Source of the DNA: Ensifer adhaerens
GTDB lineage: Bacteria > Pseudomonadota > Alphaproteobacteria > Rhizobiales > Rhizobiaceae
Reading direction: 5' to 3'
Length of the DNA: 64,000 nucleotides
NCBI RefSeq assembly: GCF_002007205.1
Contig: NZ_LAZS01000011.1
Location: 226,014-290,013 of the forward strand
Below are positions 44,688 to 53,547 of the stretch, one piece after another; the first letter of the stretch is position 1, and every line of letters starts with the position of its first letter. The notes under the pieces were generated by a model. It had not been told where the DNA came from and searched no databases. It was given only the letters and a program-made list of their open reading frames with translations. A program made the translations under genes and the position numbers.

Positions 44688-46007
44688 TTACAGGCCGGCG
44701 ATCGATACGAAGATGACATCCCCAGGCAGCACCGCGGTAACTTTCGTGGCCTCGATGCTCTGTCGGGTCTTGGCCTCGCCGCGACCGGTCTCCCGGTCGA
44801 TCTTGTAGAGAAACGAGACCTGTTGCTGCTTGCTCGCATCGTTGTCGGCGGCAGCCATCAGGAGCATCTGCTCCTCGGTCGTCCGGCGCTGCGTTTCGAG
44901 CTTTTTGAGCGTGGCCTCGCGCTCCTGGAGCAAGGTCAGGATCTCCTTCTCGCGGTTTGCCGTCAAGGTTTCGAGCTGCAGCTTGAGGCTGGCAAACTCG
45001 CGCTTGGAGCGCCCGATCTCGGAAACGAGTTCCCACAATCGCGATCTTTCGCCCGAGGTTGCCATCTTCACCCGTGAAAGCTCGGATTCCGTATTCAGCT
45101 CCCTTTTCCTGAGCGCGAGCGTCCTCGCCTCAATCTGTTCGTTGAGCCCGACCACCTCCTGCTGCTGCGCCTTGAGCTTGTCGAGGATCATTAGGCTGGC
45201 CTCCGTCTGCATGATGCTCTGCTTGAGGATCTCCAGTTGGTTCTTTGTCGACAGCAGGTCCGTCTTCAGGATCTTCTCCTCAATGGCAACGACGGGACCG
45301 ACCGAAGCTTCATCGACATACTTCTTGACGCTTTCCGGAACATCCTTGAGGTCGACCTTATCGGATCCGCGCAACTGCGCATTAAGGCGGGCGGCGTACA
45401 CCGCCTCCCGTACGATCTCGACATCCGTTTCCTCGATCGTGCCGCGCAGCTTCGCCCGGGCAATGATGCGGTCGGCCGGATTGCTCATCGCCGTCTGCGG
45501 TCCGCCCGCCAGACCGACCGCCTGCTCGACCGTCAATCCCGGATAATAGGCGAAGGAACCAGGCGTCCTCACTTCGCCGAGGATCAGCACAGGGCGGACC
45601 GTTACGATCGAGAGCGACAGCTTCGGGGCGGTCAGCAACTGGCGGGACAGAAATTCGCTGCGCAGGGCGTCGACCGCTTCGGGAATGGTTTGTCCTTCGA
45701 CCTTGAACGCGCCGATCAGAGGAAAGGCCGCCGCCCCATCGGTGCCGATCGTCAGGGAGACCGGCAGGTCGACATCATCCAGAATGTCGAAGGACAACAC
45801 GTCTCCGACCGAAATCCGGTAAGCCGCCGGCGCCACCTGTGTCGGTGTCGGCACGCTCGTTGTCGCAGCACCCGTTGTGGCGGCGCCGGGCGTGGCGGCG
45901 TTCGACGCGCCGGCAGCATGGAGGGGAGCCGTCAGCGACAACGTCGCGGTCGCGACAAAAGCGATATGGGCGAGGATGCGATAGATTGTTTGAGCCGGAA
46001 ACTTCAT
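44688..46007 (-). CDS. outer-membrane polysaccharide export protein (ExoF/Wza-type OPX)
   Basis: 439 aa. Signal peptide ends near LHA (residue 31). The Poly_export domain follows (YRISVGDVLSFDILDDVDLP, IGTDGAAAFPLIGAFKVEG), then an SLBB-type segment with VLILGEVRTPGSFAYYPG. A long coiled coil (about 235-400) is typical of ExoF-like rather than E. coli Wza proteins. No lipobox Cys is at the cleavage site. It forms the periplasm/outer-membrane exit path for the polymer. GAGGGAAGC before ATG 46007 sets the start. Confidence 0.88.
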   Translation of the reverse strand: MKFPAQTIYRILAHIAFVATATLSLTAPLHAAGASNAATPGAATTGAATTSVPTPTQVAPAAYRISVGDVLSFDILDDVDLPVSLTIGTDGAAAFPLIGAFKVEGQTIPEAVDALRSEFLSRQLLTAPKLSLSIVTVRPVLILGEVRTPGSFAYYPGLTVEQAVGLAGGPQTAMSNPADRIIARAKLRGTIEETDVEIVREAVYAARLNAQLRGSDKVDLKDVPESVKKYVDEASVGPVVAIEEKILKTDLLSTKNQLEILKQSIMQTEASLMILDKLKAQQQEVVGLNEQIEARTLALRKRELNTESELSRVKMATSGERSRLWELVSEIGRSKREFASLKLQLETLTANREKEILTLLQEREATLKKLETQRRTTEEQMLLMAAADNDASKQQQVSFLYKIDRETGRGEAKTRQSIEATKVTAVLPGDVIFVSIAGL

Positions 46008-46308
46008 GCTTCCCTCTAACGAATAAAATTCGAGCTTCACGATGGTCCAACCGCACCAAAAGAAGCGGAATTTAAACTCCAACAATGGATGAATTTATTT
46101 TACGAGGCCTATGTAATTTCTTTCAGTTACTATGATATGCTTCAAAAAGAGGTTCCAATGCACAATCTTTAATTGCATATGGATAAGTAATTAAATTTCC
46201 CTAGAAACAGGGAAACAAACATTCCTCGCACGGCGAGAACACTAAAAACATATTAGCATTCTTCCATGAAACAGGCGTGATTGCAACCTCGAAGCAGGAT
46301 GTAATTTT
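46008..46308. promoter_or_regulatory. divergent AT-rich promoter region
   Basis: About 300 bp between the export gene (minus) and the flippase gene (plus). Strongly AT-rich, especially 46075-46265. It should contain both promoters; no dyad was clear enough to name. Confidence 0.4.
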
Positions 46309-47658
46309 GTGACATTATTGGAATCACTACTAAAAAAGACAAGAAAGTATCGTTTAGCCTGGCAAGCCGAAGCGGACCTCCACGGACGGCTCAAGAACAT
46401 AACGCACCTTCTGACCGGCAACTTCGCGAGCGCCTTCATCGGGCTGGCCGGCTTCGCATTGACGGCGCGTGCACTCGGTCCCGCCGACTATGGCCTCCTC
46501 GCCCTGTCCTTCGCCTATACGCGCGGCATAGAGCGCTTCGTGAGCTTCCGCTCCTGGCAGCCGCTCATCAAATATGGGGCGAAAGCGCTGCAGGCCGGGG
46601 AGACCGACGACCTCAAGGCATTGTTCAAGTTCGGACTGCTGATCGATCTTGCCACCGCACTTGCGGGATGGGGTCTGGCGGTGCTGATCGTCCTGTTTGC
46701 CGGACCGCTTTTCGGCATCTCCGAAGAAATGAGCCGTTTCGTGCTGATCTACTGCGCGGTTCTGCCCTTCCAGGTGACCGGAATGCCGACCGCCGTGATG
46801 CGCTTGTATGGCCGCTTCAAGATTGTCGCCTATGGCCAGGTCGCCGCCAGCATCCTCAGAGCGCTCCTGTGTCTGGCCGGCGTCTATCTCGGCTGGGGAC
46901 TGTTCGAGTTCATGCTGCTGTGGATGGCTTCCCAAATCTGCAGCAGCCTGAACAGAACCGCCTGGGCCTTCCGGGAGTTGCGCAAGCAGGGACTGAGTGG
47001 CGTGATGTGGGCGCCGCTCGGCGATATCCAGACCCGTTTCCCCGGCTTCTGGAGTTTCTCGCTGTCGACCAACATGGCGCTCATCATTCAAGCCTGCGCC
47101 TTCGAATTCGACACGCTTCTCGTCGGTTATCTCGCCGACCCGGGGTCGGCCGGCCTCTACCATATCGCCAAGCGGGTGGCCAAGATCGCACAGCAGGCCG
47201 GCGAGCAGGTCCAGGCGGTGCTCTACCCGGATCTTTCGCGCGTATGGGCGACCGAGGGGATCGCCGAATTCAGAAAGACCGTCAGCCAGACCGGATGGCT
47301 GCTGTTCGGCTTCGGCATCTGCGCCCTCATTGGCGCGCATCTGACGATCGAATGGGTGCTGCGCGTAACGGCAGGCCAGGGCTTCGAAGCGGCAGCGCCG
47401 CTCGTCATGGTCCAATTCGTCGCCGTCATCCTCTTTCTCTGCGGCAGGACCCTTTATTCGGCATTGCTCGCCATGGGGCACGAAAAGATCCTGCTGCAGA
47501 GCGCGCTCCTCGGCGGCCTTCTCTTCTTCTTCACGGCAATCGTTCTCATCCCGCGTGTCGGCGCGGTGGGTGCGAACGTTGCTCATATCGTGATGTCCGG
47601 CGTCTGGTTCGTGCAGATGGCGTTCGCCTATCACCGCAAACTGGACAGCAAACGCTGA
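46309..47658 (+). CDS. polysaccharide repeat-unit flippase (Wzx-like)
   Basis: 449 aa with about twelve to fourteen membrane helices and no soluble domain. LLTGNFASAFIGLAGFALTARALGPADYGLL is the start of a typical PST/MATE-like flippase, with the RALGPADYG motif near residue 55. It moves undecaprenyl-diphosphate repeat units across the inner membrane. GTG 46309 is used, with AGGA ten bases upstream. It stands opposite the export gene and ends before a RIME-like repeat. Confidence 0.88.
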   Translation: MTLLESLLKKTRKYRLAWQAEADLHGRLKNITHLLTGNFASAFIGLAGFALTARALGPADYGLLALSFAYTRGIERFVSFRSWQPLIKYGAKALQAGETDDLKALFKFGLLIDLATALAGWGLAVLIVLFAGPLFGISEEMSRFVLIYCAVLPFQVTGMPTAVMRLYGRFKIVAYGQVAASILRALLCLAGVYLGWGLFEFMLLWMASQICSSLNRTAWAFRELRKQGLSGVMWAPLGDIQTRFPGFWSFSLSTNMALIIQACAFEFDTLLVGYLADPGSAGLYHIAKRVAKIAQQAGEQVQAVLYPDLSRVWATEGIAEFRKTVSQTGWLLFGFGICALIGAHLTIEWVLRVTAGQGFEAAAPLVMVQFVAVILFLCGRTLYSALLAMGHEKILLQSALLGGLLFFFTAIVLIPRVGAVGANVAHIVMSGVWFVQMAFAYHRKLDSKR

Positions 47659-48101
47659 ACCCGGCAACCGCCCCTCGCTCTCCGCCGCGGCTTCGGCCCG
47701 ATCGACGTCGGCTGCTGGCGTATGGCCCGCTTTCGGTGATTTCGCGCCGGCTTCGGGATTGCACGTTATACCAAAGCGGCTGCGGCGATCGTACCCGCGC
47801 AAACGATAGAGCCGACCACAGACACGGGAGGCTGTTCCAGCGCGGCGGCCGATCGCGCTTCGAGCGGCCTGCGTCTGAAGAAGCTGTTGACATCAACGAT
47901 CTTGGGATTTGACGAAGGGCAGCTAGCGGACCCAAAAGCGCGTCGCGACCTTTCAGATTCGCTCCGTGCGCTTTAAGTGATTGATTTGTCGCATGTCGTC
48001 GTCGCAAAACCGCTGCGCACTTTTGCGCGACATGCTCCAGTTACAGGCGCCCGCCTGATGCGAGCGCCTCTTCCGGCTGCCGCTCGTCGGGACGGCGGTG
48101 C
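47659..48101. other. convergent intergenic region holding a RIME-like repeat
   Basis: 443 bp between the flippase and chain-length gene stops. Apart from the repeat at 47935-48040, no gene or terminator with a T run is visible. Confidence 0.5.
47935..48040. repeat. RIME-like palindromic repeat, copy 1
   Basis: Two nested dyads: AAAGCGC with GCGCTTT, then GCATGTCG...CGCAAAA with TTTTGCGCGACATGC. The whole ~105 bp unit is repeated at 54402-54508. This matches the layout of the Rhizobium-specific intergenic mosaic elements. It sits between converging genes. Confidence 0.85.
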
Positions 48102-50282
48102 CTACTCCGACCGGTCACAGTAATTCATGACGCTGCCGAGAATAACCGCATGGTTCAGCGACAGCCGTTGCTGAACATTGGCGAGCTGGCGATCCGTCGT
48201 GCCGCCCGAGCGGCAGACCAGAATGACGGAATCCACGTGCGACGCCAGCCAGATCACACCCTCGTTCTCTTCGACCGCCGGCGCGTCAACGATGATGAGA
48301 TCGTAGCTGTCGCGCAGTTCGGCGCAAAGGACATCGAGGTTCATCAGGCCCGGCCGCACCGAGATGAATTCGAGATAGGGATAGGCAGGGGACGCCGCGA
48401 TCCGGCTCTTGATATCCACCTTGCCTTCGAGCGGCGCCGTGATCGCGGTCTCCTTGGTGTTGGCACCGGCAATGTTCGGCGCGCTTTGCGCCGACATGTC
48501 GAGATCGATGACGATGGGGCGCAGCCCGTCGATCTTCGCCATCGTGGCCATGCCGAGCGCGACCGTGGTCTTGCCGTCGCCTAGCGCCGGCGAGCACAAC
48601 ATCACCACCTTGCCGCCCGCCTCGTGGTCGATCGTGAGCCAGGCCATGCACAGCGTGCGCATGGCGGTGGCGGCCGCCGACTCCGGATTGTTCATCATGT
48701 AGTGGTAGAAGGCCGACGAGCTCCGCAGGCGCTTGCGCATGTCGGGAACACTGGCGAGGTTCGGGCGATTGAGCAGGTGTTCGGCATCGCGCGGCAGGTA
48801 CAGCCTGCTTTCGAGCGCGTCGGAGATGATGACCCCGACGACCGCGAGCAGGACGGCCCCGATGCTGCCGGCAACGATTACCAGCGTGTTGTTCGGGAAT
48901 GTCGGCTTCGTCGGCACTTCCGCATAGGAGGCAATTCGTGCCGTCGGCTTGTACTCGCCCCTTTCGGGATTGAGCGCGCCGAGCCGCTGCACGATCTGAT
49001 CGTAAACCGCCTGTTCCGACTGGAGGTCGCGGGCAAGTTCGCGCCGGCGGATCTCGGCGAGGTTCCGCCCCTGGACCTTGTTCTGCAGCGCGCTCAGTTC
49101 GGCCTGGAATTTTTCGGCGCGCACCGTTGCGACCTTGGCGTTGTTGGCCAGTTCCCCGACGAGGCGTTGCGCCTCGGTTCCGATCATGCTGCGCACGGAC
49201 TCCAGTTCGTTCGTGGCATCGAGGACCAGCGGATGGTTCTTGCCGAACTTGGCGCCGAGCTGCGCTCGCGTGCGCTCGAGCCGCGCCTCTTCACCCCGCA
49301 ACTGGTCAAGCTGCGTCGAGGTCAGGGAGCCGCCGGCAAGCTCCTTGCCATCGGCCGACACCAGCTGCTTGGCTTCGTTGTATTTCGCAACCGCGCCCGC
49401 CTCCTCGACGCGCAAGGCCACATATTGCTCGTTGAGCTGCAGCATGCGGGCTCTCAGAACATCGTCTTGCGGATCGAAGGTCAGGTCGCTGTCGCGGGCA
49501 AAGGCGGCGATATCCCGCTCCATGCCGGCGATCCTGGTGGCACTGTTGGCCATCTCGCCGCGCAGATAGGCAACGGTATTGCTCGTCGCCTCTTCGGTCT
49601 TCTGCGCAGTCCAGGAAAGATATTGCTCCGCGATAGCGTCGGCGATCGTGGCCGCCTTCAAGGGGTTAGGCTGCACCACGCGGATCGTCAGTGCCAGGCT
49701 TTCCCCGGTACGGGTAACGACATAGGAGTTCAGCAATGTCGACATGGCCCGGTTGCGCTGCACGTTTTCCGAGATGAGCCGTTCCTTCTGGACGCCCTGG
49801 TCCGGCGCGCCGAAAACGAATTCGTAGATATCGGCGAGGAACGACTGCAGGAACGTCTCGTGCTCGCTGCGGGTCTTGGGCAGATAGGTGTTGAAATCGG
49901 GATCGTTGACGAGATTGAGCGCATCGACGACGACGCCGACGAAGACGCGCGAGCGGATCATGTCCAGCTCCGTTTCCATGACCGAGCGGTCGCGCTCGAG
50001 CTTGCGCAACTCGACCTGCGCCTCGTAGGGGCGAACGTCATTGCGGTCGAAGACGATGGCGGACACCGCCGTGTAGGAGCGCGGCAGCAACGCTGCCGTG
50101 AGCAGTGTCGCAAGCAACGCCAATCCCAGCAGCGAGAGGAAGGTCACCTTATACCGTCGGAAAAGCTCGAGCAGGTCGCGGATGCCATATCCGCGCGGCG
50201 CAACGCGCGCCTCCCGATACTGAACCGCAGGCATTTGGCCCCGCCCAGGAGGCGCTTCTACTTTGCGATCGATGGTCAGCAT
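48102..50282 (-). CDS. Wzz/GNVR chain-length protein fused to BY-kinase-like ATPase (ExoP-like)
   Basis: 726 aa. Two membrane helices (about 45-68 and 470-495) flank a periplasmic coiled-coil Wzz/GNVR domain. The cytoplasmic part has Walker A SPALGDGKTT (564-573), a Walker A' strand VIDLDM (591-596, lacking the usual Arg) and Walker B LIIVDAP (662-668). The C-terminus has a single Tyr722 rather than a tyrosine cluster, so autophosphorylation may be absent or altered. It controls polymer length and export with Wzy and OPX. AGGG lies before ATG 50282. Confidence 0.88.
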   Translation of the reverse strand: MLTIDRKVEAPPGRGQMPAVQYREARVAPRGYGIRDLLELFRRYKVTFLSLLGLALLATLLTAALLPRSYTAVSAIVFDRNDVRPYEAQVELRKLERDRSVMETELDMIRSRVFVGVVVDALNLVNDPDFNTYLPKTRSEHETFLQSFLADIYEFVFGAPDQGVQKERLISENVQRNRAMSTLLNSYVVTRTGESLALTIRVVQPNPLKAATIADAIAEQYLSWTAQKTEEATSNTVAYLRGEMANSATRIAGMERDIAAFARDSDLTFDPQDDVLRARMLQLNEQYVALRVEEAGAVAKYNEAKQLVSADGKELAGGSLTSTQLDQLRGEEARLERTRAQLGAKFGKNHPLVLDATNELESVRSMIGTEAQRLVGELANNAKVATVRAEKFQAELSALQNKVQGRNLAEIRRRELARDLQSEQAVYDQIVQRLGALNPERGEYKPTARIASYAEVPTKPTFPNNTLVIVAGSIGAVLLAVVGVIISDALESRLYLPRDAEHLLNRPNLASVPDMRKRLRSSSAFYHYMMNNPESAAATAMRTLCMAWLTIDHEAGGKVVMLCSPALGDGKTTVALGMATMAKIDGLRPIVIDLDMSAQSAPNIAGANTKETAITAPLEGKVDIKSRIAASPAYPYLEFISVRPGLMNLDVLCAELRDSYDLIIVDAPAVEENEGVIWLASHVDSVILVCRSGGTTDRQLANVQQRLSLNHAVILGSVMNYCDRSE

Positions 50283-50304
50283 GAGAGCCCTAACATATAT
50301 ATTT

Positions 50305-50334
50305 GATAGAAATACCTGGGATAGAAATACCTGG
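50305..50334. repeat. perfect 15-bp tandem repeat upstream of the chain-length gene
   Basis: GATAGAAATACCTGG occurs twice head to tail (50305-50319, 50320-50334), 22 bp before the start of the Wzz/BY-kinase gene. It could be a doubled operator or a slippage product. Confidence 0.7.
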
Positions 50335-50574
50335 TCTCAAAGAACTAAAGGCATACACGCACAGACTCCTCGCAGCGGTAGGCAACACTGCCGGACAAAA
50401 TACTGACGTAGAAATAACATTCAAATTTAGAAAACTATATTATACCACATCCGGAAGAGCAATAGTTGCTTGCCGCCGAACCACGGAACGGTTTGACCTC
50501 CATGGTTGCGGCAGACATTATCGCGCACTTCCGACAATTGCAGATCATCGCAGAAACGGAGCCAGCGGCCGCCT

Positions 50575-52035
50575 CTAGTTCGGATAGCGACCGGCAACCC
50601 GCTCCTGCGACAACCATTCCATGAACTGATCGAAACGCGTGCCTCCGCCCGCCGAGGCGGGCTCCCAGGCATCATTCACACCGACGACGCCGCCGAACTT
50701 TTCCTCCACGCTGTCGGCCATGCCATCGCCGTCCTCGTCGACATAGGCACGCGCCTCTTCGATCGCCGGGATCTCACCCGGTGCGACCACCATTCGCCCG
50801 GTTCCGCCCTTACCTTGTGCCCCCATGTCGCTGATCCAGCGGTTGTCGAGCTCGTCGCGGGGAAACGCGCCGGACTGGCTGCGAACGTGATCGTAGGCTT
50901 CTCCGGCCGCCAGAAGCGTGTCGACCGCCAACGGGCAAGGCGGGCGGGACACGACGAACTGGTCTGTTCCCGGCGACAGCATCTGAAGCGACTTGGACGG
51001 CGGCGCCCACACCTCGTTGCCGCTCTCGTAGATCTGCGGCTTGCCGGCGCTTTCGACATTCTGCCACTTGATGGCGTAGGTTTTCTCGACCGTGCTCGGC
51101 CCGGCCTTGAAGTAGTTGCCGACATAGGAAATCGGCGTCCCGCCCGGATACTGCGAGAACACCTCGCCCCATTCGGAACGCGCATTGAAGAACACGTTGT
51201 TTATGATCTCGATGCAGGATTTTCCGTAGTGGTTGTTGTCCGGGTTCCTGTCATTGTTGGAAATACAGGCATTTCGCCAGAAGGTGATGTTCTGCGGAAC
51301 TCTGGGATCGGCACCGAGCAAGGTGCATTTGCTGTGCTTGTTCAGCCCCTCGGCAAAGATCGAGTTCGCGATGGTGATGTCCGTCGTATTCGCATAGGTG
51401 CTGACATTCTCGTCGGTCGCCCAGGACATGGACGTATGATCGAAATAGACGCGCTGGCTGTTTTCTATCACCGCCGCATGCACGTTCTCGACGGAGTTCG
51501 GCAAACGCGGCCGAATGCGCAGATGCCGGACGATCACGTCGTGCGTCTGCTTGGCAACGAGAGGCGTGTGCCGCAATTCTTCGTTCGTCTGGTCGATTGT
51601 CAGCAAAATGCCGCCGCCCGGCGCTGTCTGCCCGAGGATCGAGACCGAGTGATTGTCTTCGCCGATCGTGAGTGAGGACTTGAGCCGGATGACCCCGGAA
51701 ACACGGAACACGCAGTTTCGCGGCCCGGTCGCATTTATGCATTCGCGCAGCGTGCCGGGGCCGGCGTCGTCGAGGCTCGTCACCTGGATGATACGGCCGC
51801 CGCGGCCGCCCTGTGCCATCTTGCCGTGCCCTTCGGCACCCGGAAAGGCAACCATCTGCGGCTCGCCAGCAGAAGCCGCGATGCCCCAGAAAGCGGAAAG
51901 CAGGGCGAGCGTTCGCGCGCCATACAGGAAAGTCCTCGCGCGCCATGCGTCTTGCTGGACAAGCCGAAGACCAGAACGGCCGCCCGGCCGCGGCGCACAT
52001 GGCCATGTGCGCAGCATGGAAGTCTCAATTGGCAT
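50575..52035 (-). CDS. secreted pectate-lyase-like parallel beta-helix protein with EF-hand loop
   Basis: 486 aa. A long N-terminal leader ends in a hydrophobic signal segment (TLALLSAFWGIAASAGEP). The mature part has AFPGAEGHGKMAQGGRGG and the right-handed beta-helix of polysaccharide lyase family 1. Its sites include RHLRIRPRLPN and FDHTSMSWATDENVS, where pectate lyases bind calcium and substrate. Near the C-terminus DEDGDGMADSVE is a 12-residue EF-hand-type calcium loop. It may cut the polymer made here; true pectate as substrate is less likely. GGGAG lies six bases before ATG 52035. Confidence 0.82.
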   Translation of the reverse strand: MPIETSMLRTWPCAPRPGGRSGLRLVQQDAWRARTFLYGARTLALLSAFWGIAASAGEPQMVAFPGAEGHGKMAQGGRGGRIIQVTSLDDAGPGTLRECINATGPRNCVFRVSGVIRLKSSLTIGEDNHSVSILGQTAPGGGILLTIDQTNEELRHTPLVAKQTHDVIVRHLRIRPRLPNSVENVHAAVIENSQRVYFDHTSMSWATDENVSTYANTTDITIANSIFAEGLNKHSKCTLLGADPRVPQNITFWRNACISNNDRNPDNNHYGKSCIEIINNVFFNARSEWGEVFSQYPGGTPISYVGNYFKAGPSTVEKTYAIKWQNVESAGKPQIYESGNEVWAPPSKSLQMLSPGTDQFVVSRPPCPLAVDTLLAAGEAYDHVRSQSGAFPRDELDNRWISDMGAQGKGGTGRMVVAPGEIPAIEEARAYVDEDGDGMADSVEEKFGGVVGVNDAWEPASAGGGTRFDQFMEWLSQERVAGRYPN

Positions 52036-52303
52036 AATTTACTCCCAAAGCCTTTTGGCGAGGCCCCGCTCCAGAAGCTTGAAAACGCTCGTGCAGGGCA
52101 TTTCAATCCGCCCTATTCATCAATCAAAAGAATATTTTTCGCGCAATTCGGAGCGAAGCTTTCCACTTTTGTTATAGTTCGTCAATTCGATTTATTTATA
52201 TCACCCAAAATAGGTATACAACTCTCGCTTTTGGGCTCTCGAAGTAGCATTGAGACGATGCTATAGTTTTTCCATATTTAGTTTACTTTCGGGACCTCGT
52301 TTC
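52036..52303. promoter_or_regulatory. AT-rich divergent region
   Basis: About 270 bp between the lyase and the last GT4 gene, AT-rich at 52100-52210. Probably carries both promoters. Confidence 0.35.
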
Positions 52304-53509
52304 GTGTCTCAAAAAGCAATTACCGTCGGATTTCCATTTTCGGGAGATGACATCGGGGGGAGCCACATATCGGCGCTCAACCTCATATCGTCGTTCGACC
52401 GGAGCCGGATAAACCCCATCGTCTTCGTGCATCATCCGCGCAAGGCGCTCTCCAGATATTTGGACGAGAACAAGATCGAGTACGTCACGATCGAGGACAT
52501 TGACGTCCTTTCACCGCAACGGGATCGCCCCCTCGCAAAGCGATCCTTCTCGGCGCTACGGTATCCGATCTCGATGGTGAAGATCATCAAGCTCCTGAGA
52601 CGGCACCACATCGACATCGTGCACACCAACGATGGCGCGATCCACACGACCTGGGCGCTTCCAACCTACCTGGCCGGCGCAAAGCTCCTGTGGCACCACC
52701 GCGGCGACCCCCGTGCCCGGGCCGTCAACATGCTTGCGCCCCTTCTCGCCAAGCACGTGGTCACCGTCTCCCGGTTTGCCCAGCCGGCAAAGCCGTTGCT
52801 GCCGCTTGAAGGCCGTATCTCGGTGCTGCACAGCCCGTTCAGGCATCCGGACCAGATCCCCGATCGGGAGCAATGCAGGCTGGCGCTGGTCCACGAACTC
52901 GGTTTGCCGGAAGACACGCGGTTCGTCGGCTACTTCGGGCTTCTCAACGAACGCAAGCGCCCCCTTCGCTTCGTCGAGGCGGTTCACGCGTTCCACCGCA
53001 GCAATCCGGACTTCCCGATTGCCGGCCTGCTTTTCGGCACGCCGGAGCAGGCGGGACCACGGCTCGACATCGAGACCGCAGAGCGCGCACGCGCGCTCGG
53101 GATTGCCGACAAGATCCACCTCATGGGATTCCGCCATCCCGTCGCGCCCTTTATGTGCGGAGTTGACATCCTGCTCGTGCCGGCCATGAGCGAGCCGTTC
53201 GGAAGAACCCTCATCGAGGCCATGATGTACGGCACCCCGGTCATCGCGACCAATCACGGCGGGAACCCGGAGGCGATCGAAAACAACGTTACCGGGTTTC
53301 TCGTCGAGCCGGAAAACCCGCAGGCTTTCGTCGCCCCGATGGAGCGCCTGCTTAAGGATCGCGGCGAATGGCAGCGCATCAGCGAACAGGCACGCGTCTC
53401 GACGCTCGCCGCCTATGGCATCAAACCCCATGTCGACGGCATCGTCAGCATTTATCAGCGAATTCTCGGAAAGCCACCGGCCGACATTTCGGTTCATCCC
53501 GCGCACTGA
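52304..53509 (+). CDS. GT4-family glycosyltransferase
   Basis: 401 aa. The N-terminal domain starts ITVGFPFSGDDIGGSHISA, with GGSH in the position of the GT4 glycine loop. DIVHTNDGAIHTTW forms the acceptor region. The donor motif is SEPFGRTLIEAMMYG. It adds one sugar to the repeat unit. Start is uncertain: GTG 52304 (VSQKAITV) fits the fold, while TTG 52250 adds 18 residues. The sulfotransferase gene follows 38 bases later, suggesting co-transcription and a link between this residue and sulfation. Confidence 0.85.
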   Translation: MSQKAITVGFPFSGDDIGGSHISALNLISSFDRSRINPIVFVHHPRKALSRYLDENKIEYVTIEDIDVLSPQRDRPLAKRSFSALRYPISMVKIIKLLRRHHIDIVHTNDGAIHTTWALPTYLAGAKLLWHHRGDPRARAVNMLAPLLAKHVVTVSRFAQPAKPLLPLEGRISVLHSPFRHPDQIPDREQCRLALVHELGLPEDTRFVGYFGLLNERKRPLRFVEAVHAFHRSNPDFPIAGLLFGTPEQAGPRLDIETAERARALGIADKIHLMGFRHPVAPFMCGVDILLVPAMSEPFGRTLIEAMMYGTPVIATNHGGNPEAIENNVTGFLVEPENPQAFVAPMERLLKDRGEWQRISEQARVSTLAAYGIKPHVDGIVSIYQRILGKPPADISVHPAH

Positions 53510-53547
53510 CGGATGCGCTCCCCGACAGCGGAAAGAAAGAGAACGAC

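Noticed and set aside
48624..50306. 560-codon plus-strand ORF
   Set aside because: Antisense shadow of the Wzz/BY-kinase gene with no recognisable motif.
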